Source of the DNA: Desulfoprunum sp.
GTDB lineage: Bacteria > Desulfobacterota > Desulfobulbia > Desulfobulbales > Desulfocapsaceae
Direction of reading: 5' to 3'
NCBI GenBank assembly: GCA_030696435.1
Contig: JAUYSF010000221.1
Location: forward strand, 1-13,514
DNA: 13,514 nucleotides
The translations under genes and the position numbers were made by a program. Of this stretch, positions 1 through 6,475 are shown in pieces. Numbering within the stretch: position 1 is the first letter of the stretch; every line of letters starts with the position of its first letter. The notes under the pieces were generated by a model that was not told where the DNA came from, did not search any database, and worked only from the letters and a program-made list of their open reading frames with translations.

Positions 1-1
1 C

Positions 2-739
2 GGGAACGAATGGCCGGGCTTAAAAGCCTGGGCCCAGACCGTTCTGCCGATGGGTAATGACCGCGGCACGAAACACTTTGTGGTGGAACTGGCGGTCGAT
101 TTCGCCCCCGGCAGCGATTCCGAGTGGCTGTCGCTGCGCAGCCTTGTCGGCATGATCGACGACGATCACTTCAACCAGTGGGGCAAGGCCGCGCAGATCC
201 TACACTGGCATAAGACCCACCAGTATTGTGGGCAGTGCGGTCATGAAACGGTGGGGCAGGAGACGGAGCAGGCCAGGATCTGCCCGATCTGTGCGCTGTC
301 GTGGTACCCGCGGATCTCCCCGTGCGTCATCGTCCTGGTCACCCGTGGCGAAGAACTGCTGTTGGCCAGGTCACCACGTTTCAGGGAAGGGATGTTCAGC
401 ACCCTGGCCGGATTTGTCGAACCGGGCGAATCTCTGGAAGCGACCCTGCATCGAGAAATAGCTGAAGAGGTTGCGATCCGTATCAAAAATATCCGCTACT
501 TCGGCAGTCAGCCCTGGCCTTTTCCGCATCAACTGATGCTCGGCTTCTTTGCCGAATATGACTCGGGCGAGATCGAAATCGACGGGCTGGAGATCAGCGA
601 TGCCGGCTGGTACCATTGCCGCAACCTGCCGATGATCCCCGGCGAAGGCACCATTGCCGGACGGATGATCAGGCATTATCTGGAGGCTCTGAAGCATGGA
701 ACATGTCCACCTGAAAACTTTATGAATACTAGATGTTGA
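2..739 (+). CDS. nudC: NADH pyrophosphatase NudC (Nudix hydrolase), 5' partial
   Basis: NudC hydrolyses NAD(H) to NMN(H) and AMP and, in E. coli, removes NAD caps from RNA in the cytosol. The frame is open to the left edge, so the N-terminus is probably missing; 245 residues are visible against 257 in E. coli. Numbering from the ATG at 50, which is probably internal: a zinc ribbon has Cys60, Cys63, Cys78 and Cys81 (CGQCG and CPICA). The Nudix box runs from Gly121 to Ile143, with Glu127 and the REIAEE core at 135-140. The NudC hallmark SQPWPFP is at 153-159. Two positions differ from the usual pattern: Ala142 replaces the Gly of the Nudix box, and Gln161 stands where the SQPWPFPxS signature ends in Ser. 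The zinc ribbon, Nudix box and SQPWPFP together make this NudC rather than a general Nudix protein. No terminator is evident before the next gene. Confidence 0.92.
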   Translation, partial: GNEWPGLKAWAQTVLPMGNDRGTKHFVVELAVDFAPGSDSEWLSLRSLVGMIDDDHFNQWGKAAQILHWHKTHQYCGQCGHETVGQETEQARICPICALSWYPRISPCVIVLVTRGEELLLARSPRFREGMFSTLAGFVEPGESLEATLHREIAEEVAIRIKNIRYFGSQPWPFPHQLMLGFFAEYDSGEIEIDGLEISDAGWYHCRNLPMIPGEGTIAGRMIRHYLEALKHGTCPPENFMNTRC

Positions 740-805
740 GCATGATGCACGAGGAATCAAAGCGTGATCGTCTTGCGAAGTCCGAAAAAACGGCCCACGG
801 TGTTT

Positions 806-840
806 ATTGAAAATTCGGCTTGAATGTTCGGATTTTCAAT
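806..840. repeat. Palindrome overlapping the ATPase promoter
   Basis: Arms ATTGAAAATTCG (806-817) and CGGATTTTCAAT (829-840) are inverted repeats matching at 11 of 12 positions, separated by 11 bases. The proposed -35 box lies across the spacer and the -10 box begins just right of the second arm. A dimeric protein bound here would block RNA polymerase, so an operator is likely. The bound protein is unknown. Confidence 0.55.
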
Positions 841-848
841 GATAATAT
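820..848 (+). promoter_or_regulatory. Putative sigma-70 promoter of the AAA/DUF4143 ATPase
   Basis: TTGAAT (820-825) and TAATAT (843-848) are separated by 17 bases, the optimal sigma-70 spacing. Transcription would start about seven bases after the -10 box, at or next to the ATG at 855. The only purine-rich stretch, GAGG at 850-853, is one base from the ATG and too close to serve as a normal ribosome binding site. The transcript may therefore be leaderless. Confidence 0.5.
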
Positions 849-854
849 TGAGGC

Positions 855-2009
855 ATGCTTCAACGAACCGAATATTTACACGAATTACATATCGCGACAG
901 GGCGGGCGCCGGTAGTTTCTCTACTTGGCCCGAGACAATGTGGCAAGACGACCCTGGCCAGGGCGTATGGTGAAGGTGTCGGAGCTATCTATTTCGATCT
1001 TGAATCGATTCCCGATCAGCGCAGATTACAGAACCCTGAACTTATGCTTGGGGCGCGGGAGGGGCTTGTTGTCCTCGACGAGATTCAGGCCATGCCGGAA
1101 CTCTTTGGCGCGCTCAGGGTGCTGGTTGATCGCCCCGGCAACAGGGCAAAATTTCTCATCCTTGGCAGTGCCTCTCCTTCTATTCTGAAGAGGGTTTCCG
1201 AAACCTTGGCAGGCCGGACCGAGTTCATTGAGTTGTCTGGTTTCCATAACAGTGAGACAGGGAGCGAGTCCCTGCAAAAACTCTGGCTGCGTGGTGGTTT
1301 TCCACTTTCTTTTCTTGCAGAGTCCGAAAAAGATAGCCTGGCCTGGCGGGAAAATTTCATCCGAACTTTTCTGGAGAGGGATATCCCGCAACTGGGTATC
1401 ACTATCCCATCTCCGGCAATGAGGCGGTTTTGGACGATGCTTGCCCATTTTCACGGCCAAACCCTCAATGCCTCCGAGATCGGTCGATCTCTGGGGGTGT
1501 CCGATAAAACAGTCAAATCGTATCTCGACATTCTGACCGGCACCTTCATGGTTCGCCAGTTACAACCCTGGTATGAAAATGTCGGTAAGCGGCAGGTCAA
1601 GGCACCCAAAATCTATCTGCGGGATTCGGGGCTTCTGCACAGCCTGCTTGATATTCAGGATGTCCATCAGCTCACGGGGAATCCGCGCCTGGGTGCCTCA
1701 TGGGAGGGATTTGCTCTGGAGCAGACCATCAGGAGCGTGAAGCCAACTGAGCCTTATTTTTGGGCAACTCACAGTGGGGCGGAGCTTGATCTTTTTTTTA
1801 TCAAGAAGGGAAAACGATTTGGCATAGAGTTTAAATACAACGAGGCACCGACTGTTACCAAGTCGATGCATATTGCTCTAGAGAATCTGCAACTGCACCA
1901 TCTGTATATTGTCTATCCCGGTCGGGAGTCGTATCCCATTGCTCAAAATATCACGGTCATTCCGCTTGGCAAAAACGATATCTTTTCACTTGCCGAAGAG
2001 CCGGTGTAA
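855..2009 (+). CDS. ATP-binding protein, AAA_14 + DUF4143 family
   Basis: This 384-residue protein has the standard two-part architecture of its family. The N-terminal P-loop ATPase has Walker A GPRQCGKTT at 25-33, Walker B VVLDEIQ at 72-78 and a GSAS sensor-like motif at 104-107. A RGGFP motif at 146-150 leads into the second half. A helix-turn-helix-like stretch, ASEIGRSLGVSDKTVKSYL, is at about 206-224. The C-terminal DUF4143 part carries LRDSGLLH at 255-262 and a PD-(D/E)xK-like pattern, ELD at 310-312 with EFK at 325-327, which suggests a nuclease fold. Family members are widespread, often in many copies, and their physiological role is poorly known. It stands alone between nudC and the creBC genes, with its own palindromic promoter. 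The substrate cannot be inferred from the sequence. Confidence 0.9.
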   Translation: MLQRTEYLHELHIATGRAPVVSLLGPRQCGKTTLARAYGEGVGAIYFDLESIPDQRRLQNPELMLGAREGLVVLDEIQAMPELFGALRVLVDRPGNRAKFLILGSASPSILKRVSETLAGRTEFIELSGFHNSETGSESLQKLWLRGGFPLSFLAESEKDSLAWRENFIRTFLERDIPQLGITIPSPAMRRFWTMLAHFHGQTLNASEIGRSLGVSDKTVKSYLDILTGTFMVRQLQPWYENVGKRQVKAPKIYLRDSGLLHSLLDIQDVHQLTGNPRLGASWEGFALEQTIRSVKPTEPYFWATHSGAELDLFFIKKGKRFGIEFKYNEAPTVTKSMHIALENLQLHHLYIVYPGRESYPIAQNITVIPLGKNDIFSLAEEPV

Positions 2010-2133
2010 TTCCATTTTTAAATCAAGATGGCAACAAGAAGGCAAGCGCGCAGCGACGAGACAGTCCCTGTGAGTACGGCAAGGAGCCGTACAGCGTAGC
2101 CGACGAAGTTAATGCTTGATTTGGAAATGGAAT
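2009..2133. repeat. Short element with 19-bp terminal inverted repeats and an internal hairpin
   Basis: The left arm ATTCCATTTTTAAATCAAG (2009-2027) and right arm CTTGATTTGGAAATGGAAT (2115-2133) are inverted repeats matching at 17 of 19 positions. Inside, GTACGGC (2074-2080) and GCCGTAC (2086-2092) form a perfect 7-bp stem with loop AAGGA. The left arm begins on the last base of the ATPase TAA codon. No ORF lies inside. The form suits a MITE-like or REP-type intergenic repeat or a structured RNA. Further imperfect pairing (TTAATGCT 2109-2116 with AGCATTAA 2177-2184) extends to the right. No second copy occurs in this window, so a dispersed repeat is an inference. Confidence 0.55.
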
Positions 2134-2287
2134 AAGCGGGAGACAGCGGGATGCGAAGCTGGGGGGCACTTCAACCAGCATTAAGCTTTATTCCAAGTTG
2201 AACCATCATGCGGTGTGCACTTTACCGAAATAATGGAGAGACAAAAGAACAGACGACTTTGGTTGCCGGGAAACATGGACGATACTG

Positions 2288-2983
2288 ATGAGTGAGAACA
2301 TTCTGATTGTGGAAGATGAGCCGTCAATTGCGGACAACATAACCTATGCTCTCTCGACAGAAGGGTTCAATGCCCACTGGTGTGCAAGCGGTAGGGAGGG
2401 CATGGCTGTTCTGGAAGCAGGTAGGATCGATCTTGTGATTCTCGATGTTGGGCTTCCGGACGTCAGCGGCTTTGAATTGGCCAAGGAAATTCGAAAGCTC
2501 TTTGATGTACCCATTATTTTTGTCACTGCCCGCAGTAGCGAGATCGACCGGGTGGTCGGGCTAGAAATCGGGGGAGATGACTACATGGTTAAACCCTTCA
2601 GCCCACGGGAACTCACCGCCCGGGTCCGTGCGGTGCTCAGGCGTACAGTCGGAGGGAGCAAGCCGGTACAACCTGTCGAGTCGAAGTCGAAACCTCCGTT
2701 TCTGGTCGATGAAACGCGTTACAGCATTTCTTTTTTGGGCAGCCAGCTTGAGTTGTCCCGTTATGAATTCCGTCTCCTTCGAGTGCTGGTGCTCAATCCA
2801 GGTCGGGTTTTCACCCGCGACCAGCTTATGGAGCAGGTCTGGGATGAGCCGGATATGAGCCTTGAGCGTACTGTCGATACTCACATCAAGACCATCCGTC
2901 AGAAACTGCGGGCTGTGACTTCAGACGAAGAATGGATCGTCACCTTCCGCGGCATCGGCTATTCCCTGAAGGAGCTTTCGTGA
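2288..2983 (+). CDS. creB: Response regulator CreB (OmpR/PhoB family)
   Basis: CreB is the DNA-binding partner of the kinase CreC and in E. coli controls a small set of metabolic and envelope genes. The 231-residue length matches E. coli CreB (229). The receiver domain is at about 1-120, with acidic residues Glu9, Asp10 and Glu11, phosphoacceptor Asp53 (LVILDVGLPD), Thr80 and Lys102 (VKPFSPREL). A winged-helix effector domain occupies about 135-230, with YEFRLLRVLVLNPGRVFTR and the recognition region ERTVDTHIKTIRQKLR. The assignment as CreB rather than another OmpR-type regulator rests mainly on the adjacent, unmistakable CreC and the CreB box downstream. The ribosome binding site is weak (GGA at 2277-2279). 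The last four bases overlap the creC start. No convincing promoter was found in the 150 bases upstream. Confidence 0.85.
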   Translation: MSENILIVEDEPSIADNITYALSTEGFNAHWCASGREGMAVLEAGRIDLVILDVGLPDVSGFELAKEIRKLFDVPIIFVTARSSEIDRVVGLEIGGDDYMVKPFSPRELTARVRAVLRRTVGGSKPVQPVESKSKPPFLVDETRYSISFLGSQLELSRYEFRLLRVLVLNPGRVFTRDQLMEQVWDEPDMSLERTVDTHIKTIRQKLRAVTSDEEWIVTFRGIGYSLKELS

Positions 2984-4407
2984 AGATCAGGACCCGCATC
3001 TTCCTTGTCATCCTCGCGACCGTGGGGCTTGGTTTTTCCTTGCTCGTCAATTGGGTAACCAGCGATTTGAAGCCCCAGTTCCGGGAATCCACCGAGGAGC
3101 CTCTGGTTGACACTACCTGGGTGCTGGCGGCAATGGCCTCGGCGCAGGTGCGCAATGGTGGGGTTGATGCCGACTTGTTCCGGGAGGCATTCGGGAGCAT
3201 CTCCCGGGAGATCACGCCGGCACCCATCTATGATTTCATCAAAACCACCATGGATCTGCGCATTTATATGACCGATGCTGCCGGCAAGGTTATCTTTGAC
3301 TCGGCTGGTCGCGATGAGGGGGCGGATTATTCCCGCTGGAACGATGTTGTCCTTACCTTGCAGGGCAAATACGGTACGCGGACCTCCAGCGGCAACGAGA
3401 TGGAACCGGAGATGAGTGTCATGTACGTGGCGGCCCCCATAAAAACCGGCGATAACATCGTGGGAGTTATAAGCGTGGGTAAGCCGACGCGGAATGTCGA
3501 TGTCTTTATCGAAAAATCCAGAAAAAAAGTCATTCTGGGAGGCCTGCTCACCTTCAGTGCGGTGGTGATCGCCACCCTGGTGGTGTCCGCTATGGTCACC
3601 CGGCCTATTGAACGGCTTATTGCCTACGCCAGATCGGTAAGCCAAGGCGAACGGGAACCCCTGCCCAAGCTCGGCGGCGGTGAAGTCGGCCAGTTAGGAA
3701 AGGCCTTCGAGGAGATGCGCTCGGCCCTTGAAGGCAAGCGGTATGTGGAAAATTATGTCCAGACCTTAACCCATGAGATGAAAAGTCCCCTGGCCGCTAT
3801 TCAGGGCGCAGTGGAACTCCTGCGGGAAAAAATGCCGGTCGAGCGCAGGGAACGGTTTCTCGGCAATATTGAGAACGAGGGAAAGCGTATGCAGCAGTTG
3901 ATCGAGCGCCTGCTGCTGCTATCTTCCATCGAAAACAGACGAACATTGCAAGAAGTCGAAGAGATCGATCTGCTTGCAGTGGTCGAGAAAACGGCGATAG
4001 CCCTTGCCCCCATCTGCATGGCCAGGGGCATTGACATAAAGGTTGTCGGGGACCCTCCCGCCATCGTGCGCGGTGAGGCCTTTCTAGTGGAACAAGCCGT
4101 GGCGAACATATTCCAGAATGCGCTGGAATTCTCTCCGCAGAGCAGCACCATTTGGGCCACAGTTAACACCGACGGCAACACGGTCCGGTTAACAGTGGAA
4201 GACCAGGGGCCGGGTGTTCCCGACTATGCACTCCCTAGAGTCTTTGAACGTTTCTACTCCCTTAACCGGCCTGATACCGGCAAAAAAAGCTCTGGGCTGG
4301 GTCTGAGCCTGGTTCGGGAGGCTATGCTTCTCCACGGCGGCAATGCTTCGCTCGAAAATCTTCCTGATGGTGGAGCTATAGCTACGCTTATCTTCACCTC
4401 AAGATAA
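2980..4407 (+). CDS. creC: Sensor histidine kinase CreC
   Basis: This inner-membrane sensor kinase phosphorylates CreB. I chose the GTG at 2980, which overlaps the creB stop as GTGA and follows AAGGAG (2969-2974) by five bases; the ATG at 2932 would add 16 unrelated residues. The resulting 475 residues match E. coli CreC (474). Transmembrane segments lie at about 6-26 and 184-206. Between them is the CreC-type periplasmic sensor, with the near-invariant YMTDAAGKVIFDS at about 96-108, DYSRWND at 116-122 and VMYVAAPI at 147-154. HAMP (about 207-255) is followed by the phosphoacceptor His265 in LTHEMKSPLAA, the N box Asn380, the G1 box DQGPG at 408-412, FERFYS and the G2 box GLGL at 439-442. All catalytic boxes are intact. 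The E. coli order creABCD is not kept, since neither creA nor creD is present here. Confidence 0.93.
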   Translation: MKIRTRIFLVILATVGLGFSLLVNWVTSDLKPQFRESTEEPLVDTTWVLAAMASAQVRNGGVDADLFREAFGSISREITPAPIYDFIKTTMDLRIYMTDAAGKVIFDSAGRDEGADYSRWNDVVLTLQGKYGTRTSSGNEMEPEMSVMYVAAPIKTGDNIVGVISVGKPTRNVDVFIEKSRKKVILGGLLTFSAVVIATLVVSAMVTRPIERLIAYARSVSQGEREPLPKLGGGEVGQLGKAFEEMRSALEGKRYVENYVQTLTHEMKSPLAAIQGAVELLREKMPVERRERFLGNIENEGKRMQQLIERLLLLSSIENRRTLQEVEEIDLLAVVEKTAIALAPICMARGIDIKVVGDPPAIVRGEAFLVEQAVANIFQNALEFSPQSSTIWATVNTDGNTVRLTVEDQGPGVPDYALPRVFERFYSLNRPDTGKKSSGLGLSLVREAMLLHGGNASLENLPDGGAIATLIFTSR

Positions 4408-4469
4408 TTCTTTCTCCATCCTGTCTCTTTCACGCCTCTCCCGTTTTTTCACAGTACGTTCTCCCGCGC

Positions 4470-4485
4470 TTCACAGAGTGTTCAC
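4470..4485 (+). promoter_or_regulatory. CreB-binding site (cre tag) matching TTCAC-N6-TTCAC
   Basis: The bases TTCACAGAGTGTTCAC match the E. coli CreB recognition sequence, TTCAC-N6-TTCAC, at every fixed position. Further TTCAC half-sites lie at 4393-4397 (end of creC), 4429-4433 and 4448-4452, all on the same strand. The site is 62 bases after creC and 76 bases before the ATG of the small ORF at 4562. A possible weak -10, TATTCT, is at 4496-4501. No TTCAC pair precedes creB. Confidence 0.65.
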
Positions 4486-4515
4486 ACTCGCCTGGTATTC
4501 TTTTTTTCATAGACC

Positions 4516-4541
4516 CGACGGTAAACCCAACGTCGATTTTT
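4516..4541 (+). terminator. Weak terminator-like hairpin in the leader of the small ORF
   Basis: CGACG (4516-4520) pairs with CGTCG (4531-4535) over a 10-base loop, followed by ATTTTT. The stem has only five pairs, so termination would be partial at best. It lies between the CreB box and the ribosome binding site of the next ORF. It could end creBC transcription or attenuate the downstream gene. Confidence 0.3.
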
Positions 4542-4561
4542 CCAATTTTCAGGAGGATACC

Positions 4562-4780
4562 ATGGTTGCATATGTAAAAGAGACGCGAATACGGCTAGAT
4601 GAGTCGGTGGTGGAGGGGAACTCCAAACCAAGATGCTTTGTGGATTTGGTTCGGAGCTCGCAAGTCATAAAAGTCATCATGATACGATCACCTGAAGAAA
4701 CACAACTGGTGAGCCCAACAAGACGAAGCGTGATCACATCTAAAAAAAACGCCAAGATCATCCTCCCAACAATCATTTGA
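4562..4780 (+). CDS. Small hypothetical protein (72 aa), possible CreB target
   Basis: I do not recognise this protein. The frame runs on from an upstream ATG at 4478, but that codon lies inside the CreB box. The ATG at 4562 follows a strong ribosome binding site (AGGAGG at 4551-4556) at five bases and is the better start. The product of 72 residues is basic, begins MVAYVKETRIRL, and has a single Cys and no clear membrane segment or known motif. A short hydrophobic tail (AKIILPTII) ends it. Codons such as CGA, ATA, CTA and AGA are common here and rarer in the neighbours, and the base composition is more AT-rich. It may be a real small gene, a decayed gene or a chance ORF. The strong ribosome binding site and the upstream CreB box favour expression. 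It sits where creD lies in E. coli but does not resemble CreD. Confidence 0.4.
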   Translation: MVAYVKETRIRLDESVVEGNSKPRCFVDLVRSSQVIKVIMIRSPEETQLVSPTRRSVITSKKNAKIILPTII

Positions 4781-4845
4781 CTTCCGTCCAAGGCTCATTA
4801 TATTGAGCAACTGATTTGATTGAGTATTTTATTCAAATATTTAAA

Positions 4846-4866
4846 ACCTGGTCCTCAGGACCAGGT
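4846..4866. repeat. Perfect 9-bp hairpin with a 3-base loop
   Basis: ACCTGGTCC (4846-4854) and GGACCAGGT (4858-4866) pair perfectly around loop TCA. No T-tract follows on the + strand. On the minus strand the stem is followed by TTTAAAT, so it could terminate leftward transcription, but no leftward gene lies nearby. Confidence 0.6.
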
Positions 4867-4960
4867 CAGAGATTAATGGCTCAGCCGTAAATCTTTATCA
4901 TAGCATCGATTAGTGATAGGCTTTGCCTTCCTCTAAAAATATCTGTGTTACACAGCTTTG

Positions 4961-5001
4961 ACCAGGTAACATTTTGTCGAACAAAAAGTTATCGAACTGG
5001 T
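4961..5001. repeat. Long imperfect inverted repeat
   Basis: The core TTTTGT (4972-4977), CGA, ACAAAA (4981-4986) is perfect. It extends past one A/A mismatch to TAAC (4967-4970) with GTTA (4988-4991). After an internal loop, ACCAG (4961-4965) pairs with CTGGT (4997-5001). It could be an RNA hairpin or a protein-binding palindrome. Confidence 0.45.
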
Positions 5002-5056
5002 TGCCACGAACCCGGAACACAAAATCACAGGGCTCTACAACTGAGACAAGTAAATA

Positions 5057-5071
5057 AAGCCCTCTGGGCTT
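5057..5071 (+). other. Small hairpin upstream of the sbcD terminator-like structure
   Basis: AAGCCC (5057-5062) pairs with GGGCTT (5066-5071) around loop TCT. No T-tract follows. It is ten bases before the terminator-like hairpin and has the same compact CC-loop-GG form. Confidence 0.45.
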
Positions 5072-5080
5072 AACTCAATG

Positions 5081-5105
5081 CCGGCCCCTCAGGGGTCGGA
5101 TTTTT
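5081..5105 (+). terminator. Rho-independent terminator or attenuator before sbcD
   Basis: CCGGCCCC (5081-5088) pairs with GGGGTCGG (5092-5099) around loop TCA: eight pairs, one of them G-U. ATTTTT follows (5100-5105), the form of an intrinsic terminator. The sbcD start is only 54 bases downstream and no obvious promoter lies between. Either it ends upstream transcription or it is an attenuator in the sbcDC leader. It also makes the ATG at 5078 an unlikely sbcD start, because that codon abuts the stem. Confidence 0.55.
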
Positions 5106-5158
5106 ACCCGAAAATGACGGAGAAGCAGGCGTGCGATCAACGGGAGAGCAAGGCTGAA

Positions 5159-6475
5159 ATGAAGATCCTCCATACCTCAGACTGGCATATCGGCCGGACG
5201 CTCTACGGTCGGAGGCGCTACGAAGAGTTCGAGGCCTTTCTCGCCTGGTTGCTGGAGACCATCGAGCGGGAACAGGTGGCGGCCCTGCTGGTCGCCGGCG
5301 ATGTCTTTGACAGCAGCACCCCGAGCATCCGGGCCCAGGAACTCTACTATCGTTTCCTCTGCCGGGTTGCCGGGTCATCCTGCTGGCATGTGGTGGTGAT
5401 TGCCGGCAACCACGATTCCCCCGCCTTCCTTGAGGCCCCCAAGGAACTGCTGCGCGCCCTGAAGGTCCATGTCATCGGCATGATCGGTGGCCAGTGCGAA
5501 GATGAGGTCCTGGTCCTGCGTAACCAGGAAGACGATCCGGAGCTCATCGTCTGCGCCGTGCCCTATCTGCGTGATCGCGATATCCGCCTCGTCGAGGCCG
5601 GGGAAAGTATGGCGGATAAGGATCGCAATCTGCTTGACGGTATCCGGGCGCACTATCTGGCGGTCTGCCGGACAGCCGAGGAAAAACGCGAGGAATGCGG
5701 AGGGCAGATCCCAATTGTCGCCATGGGCCACCTCTTTACCGCCGGTGGCCGGACCGTCGAAGGTGACGGCGTGCGCGAGCTCTATGTCGGTTCGCTGGCC
5801 CAGGTGAGTTCCGCCATCTTTCCCGAATGCATCGATTATCTGGCCCTCGGACATCTGCACGTCCCCCAGATTGTGAACGGAGCCGAGAACAGGCGTTACA
5901 GCGGTTCGCCGCTGCCGATGGGCTTTGGCGAGGCCGGTCAGGAAAAGAGCGTGGTTCTTGTCGATTTCCCTGGCAATTCGGGGCAGAGATTGAAGGCAAC
6001 GATCAGCCTACACAAGGTACCGGTCTTTCAACGTCTTGAGTCCATACGCGGCAACCTTGAAACAATAACCACCCGCCTGCAAGGCTTAATCTCCGATGCC
6101 GGTCCAATCTGGTTGGAGATTATCTATGATGGAGAGGAACTCATTGCCGATCTGCGGGACCGGCTCGAAGAGGTGATCCACGGCAGCGCAATCGAGATTC
6201 TGCGGGTGAAGAATAACCGGGTCATGGAACGGGTGCTGGGCCGCATGCACGACCAGGAAACCCTCGATGATCTGGAAGATGGCGATGTCTTTCTACGCTG
6301 TCTCGACGCCCATGATGTCCCGGCCGAACAGCGCCCGGAACTGCTGCTGACCTATCAGGAGGCGGTGATGGCGATTTTTGCCGATGAATCCGGCCACGAA
6401 GAGGAGGCAGCCGCTACAGGGCAGACCGGACCCGCTCCGCTTGGGCAAATCTCTACACCCGGCGATCAGCCATGA
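5159..6475 (+). CDS. sbcD: Exonuclease subunit SbcD (Mre11-type)
   Basis: SbcD is the manganese-dependent nuclease of the SbcCD complex, which degrades DNA ends and cleaves hairpins and cruciforms. I chose the ATG at 5159: the product then begins MKILHTSDWHIG as family members do, and AAGG (5150-5153) is five bases upstream. An in-frame ATG at 5078 would add 27 residues that do not resemble SbcD. The phosphoesterase motifs are complete: DWHIG with Asp8 and His10, GDVFD with Asp48, GNHDS with Asn84 and His85, GHLF with His191, GHLH with His232 and His234, and YSGSPLPMGF at 247-256. The capping domain follows at about 275-405. The 438-residue length exceeds E. coli SbcD (400), partly through a low-complexity tail rich in Glu, Ala, Gly and Pro after about residue 407. 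The stop overlaps the sbcC start (ATGA), so translation is probably coupled. Confidence 0.95.
   Translation: MKILHTSDWHIGRTLYGRRRYEEFEAFLAWLLETIEREQVAALLVAGDVFDSSTPSIRAQELYYRFLCRVAGSSCWHVVVIAGNHDSPAFLEAPKELLRALKVHVIGMIGGQCEDEVLVLRNQEDDPELIVCAVPYLRDRDIRLVEAGESMADKDRNLLDGIRAHYLAVCRTAEEKREECGGQIPIVAMGHLFTAGGRTVEGDGVRELYVGSLAQVSSAIFPECIDYLALGHLHVPQIVNGAENRRYSGSPLPMGFGEAGQEKSVVLVDFPGNSGQRLKATISLHKVPVFQRLESIRGNLETITTRLQGLISDAGPIWLEIIYDGEELIADLRDRLEEVIHGSAIEILRVKNNRVMERVLGRMHDQETLDDLEDGDVFLRCLDAHDVPAEQRPELLLTYQEAVMAIFADESGHEEEAAATGQTGPAPLGQISTPGDQP

Larger units (their letters stand above)
4781..5158. other. 378-base gene-free stretch with several hairpins (leader or ncRNA candidate)
   Basis: No credible protein gene was found. 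The stretch holds three compact hairpins with TCA or TCT loops (4846-4866, 5057-5071, 5081-5099), a longer imperfect hairpin (4961-5001), a small palindrome CTGTGTTACACAG (4943-4955) and a direct repeat GACCAGGT (4859-4866 and 4960-4967). A possible promoter is TTGATT (4816-4821) with TTTAAA (4840-4845), 18 bases apart. A transcript from there would pass all the hairpins and reach the terminator at 5081-5105. It could be a small RNA or the 5' leader of sbcDC. Confidence 0.4.

Noticed and set aside
2233..2295. 20-codon ORF ending across the creB start, a possible leader peptide
   Set aside because: It has no ribosome binding site and no regulatory features; overlap at this length can be chance.
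2932..2979. creC start at the ATG at 2932
   Set aside because: It lies inside creB and lacks a ribosome binding site; the GTG at 2980 has AAGGAG at five bases and gives the family length.
2959..3645. 228-codon open frame on the minus strand opposite creC
   Set aside because: creC on the + strand is certain from its motifs; the antisense frame shows no domain.
4374..4383. Perfect palindrome AGCTATAGCT
   Set aside because: It lies in the coding end of creC, is only ten bases and has no supporting context.
5078..5158. N-terminal extension of sbcD from the ATG at 5078
   Set aside because: The codon abuts a terminator hairpin, the extra 27 residues do not resemble SbcD, and the ATG at 5159 has a ribosome binding site and the conserved N-terminus.
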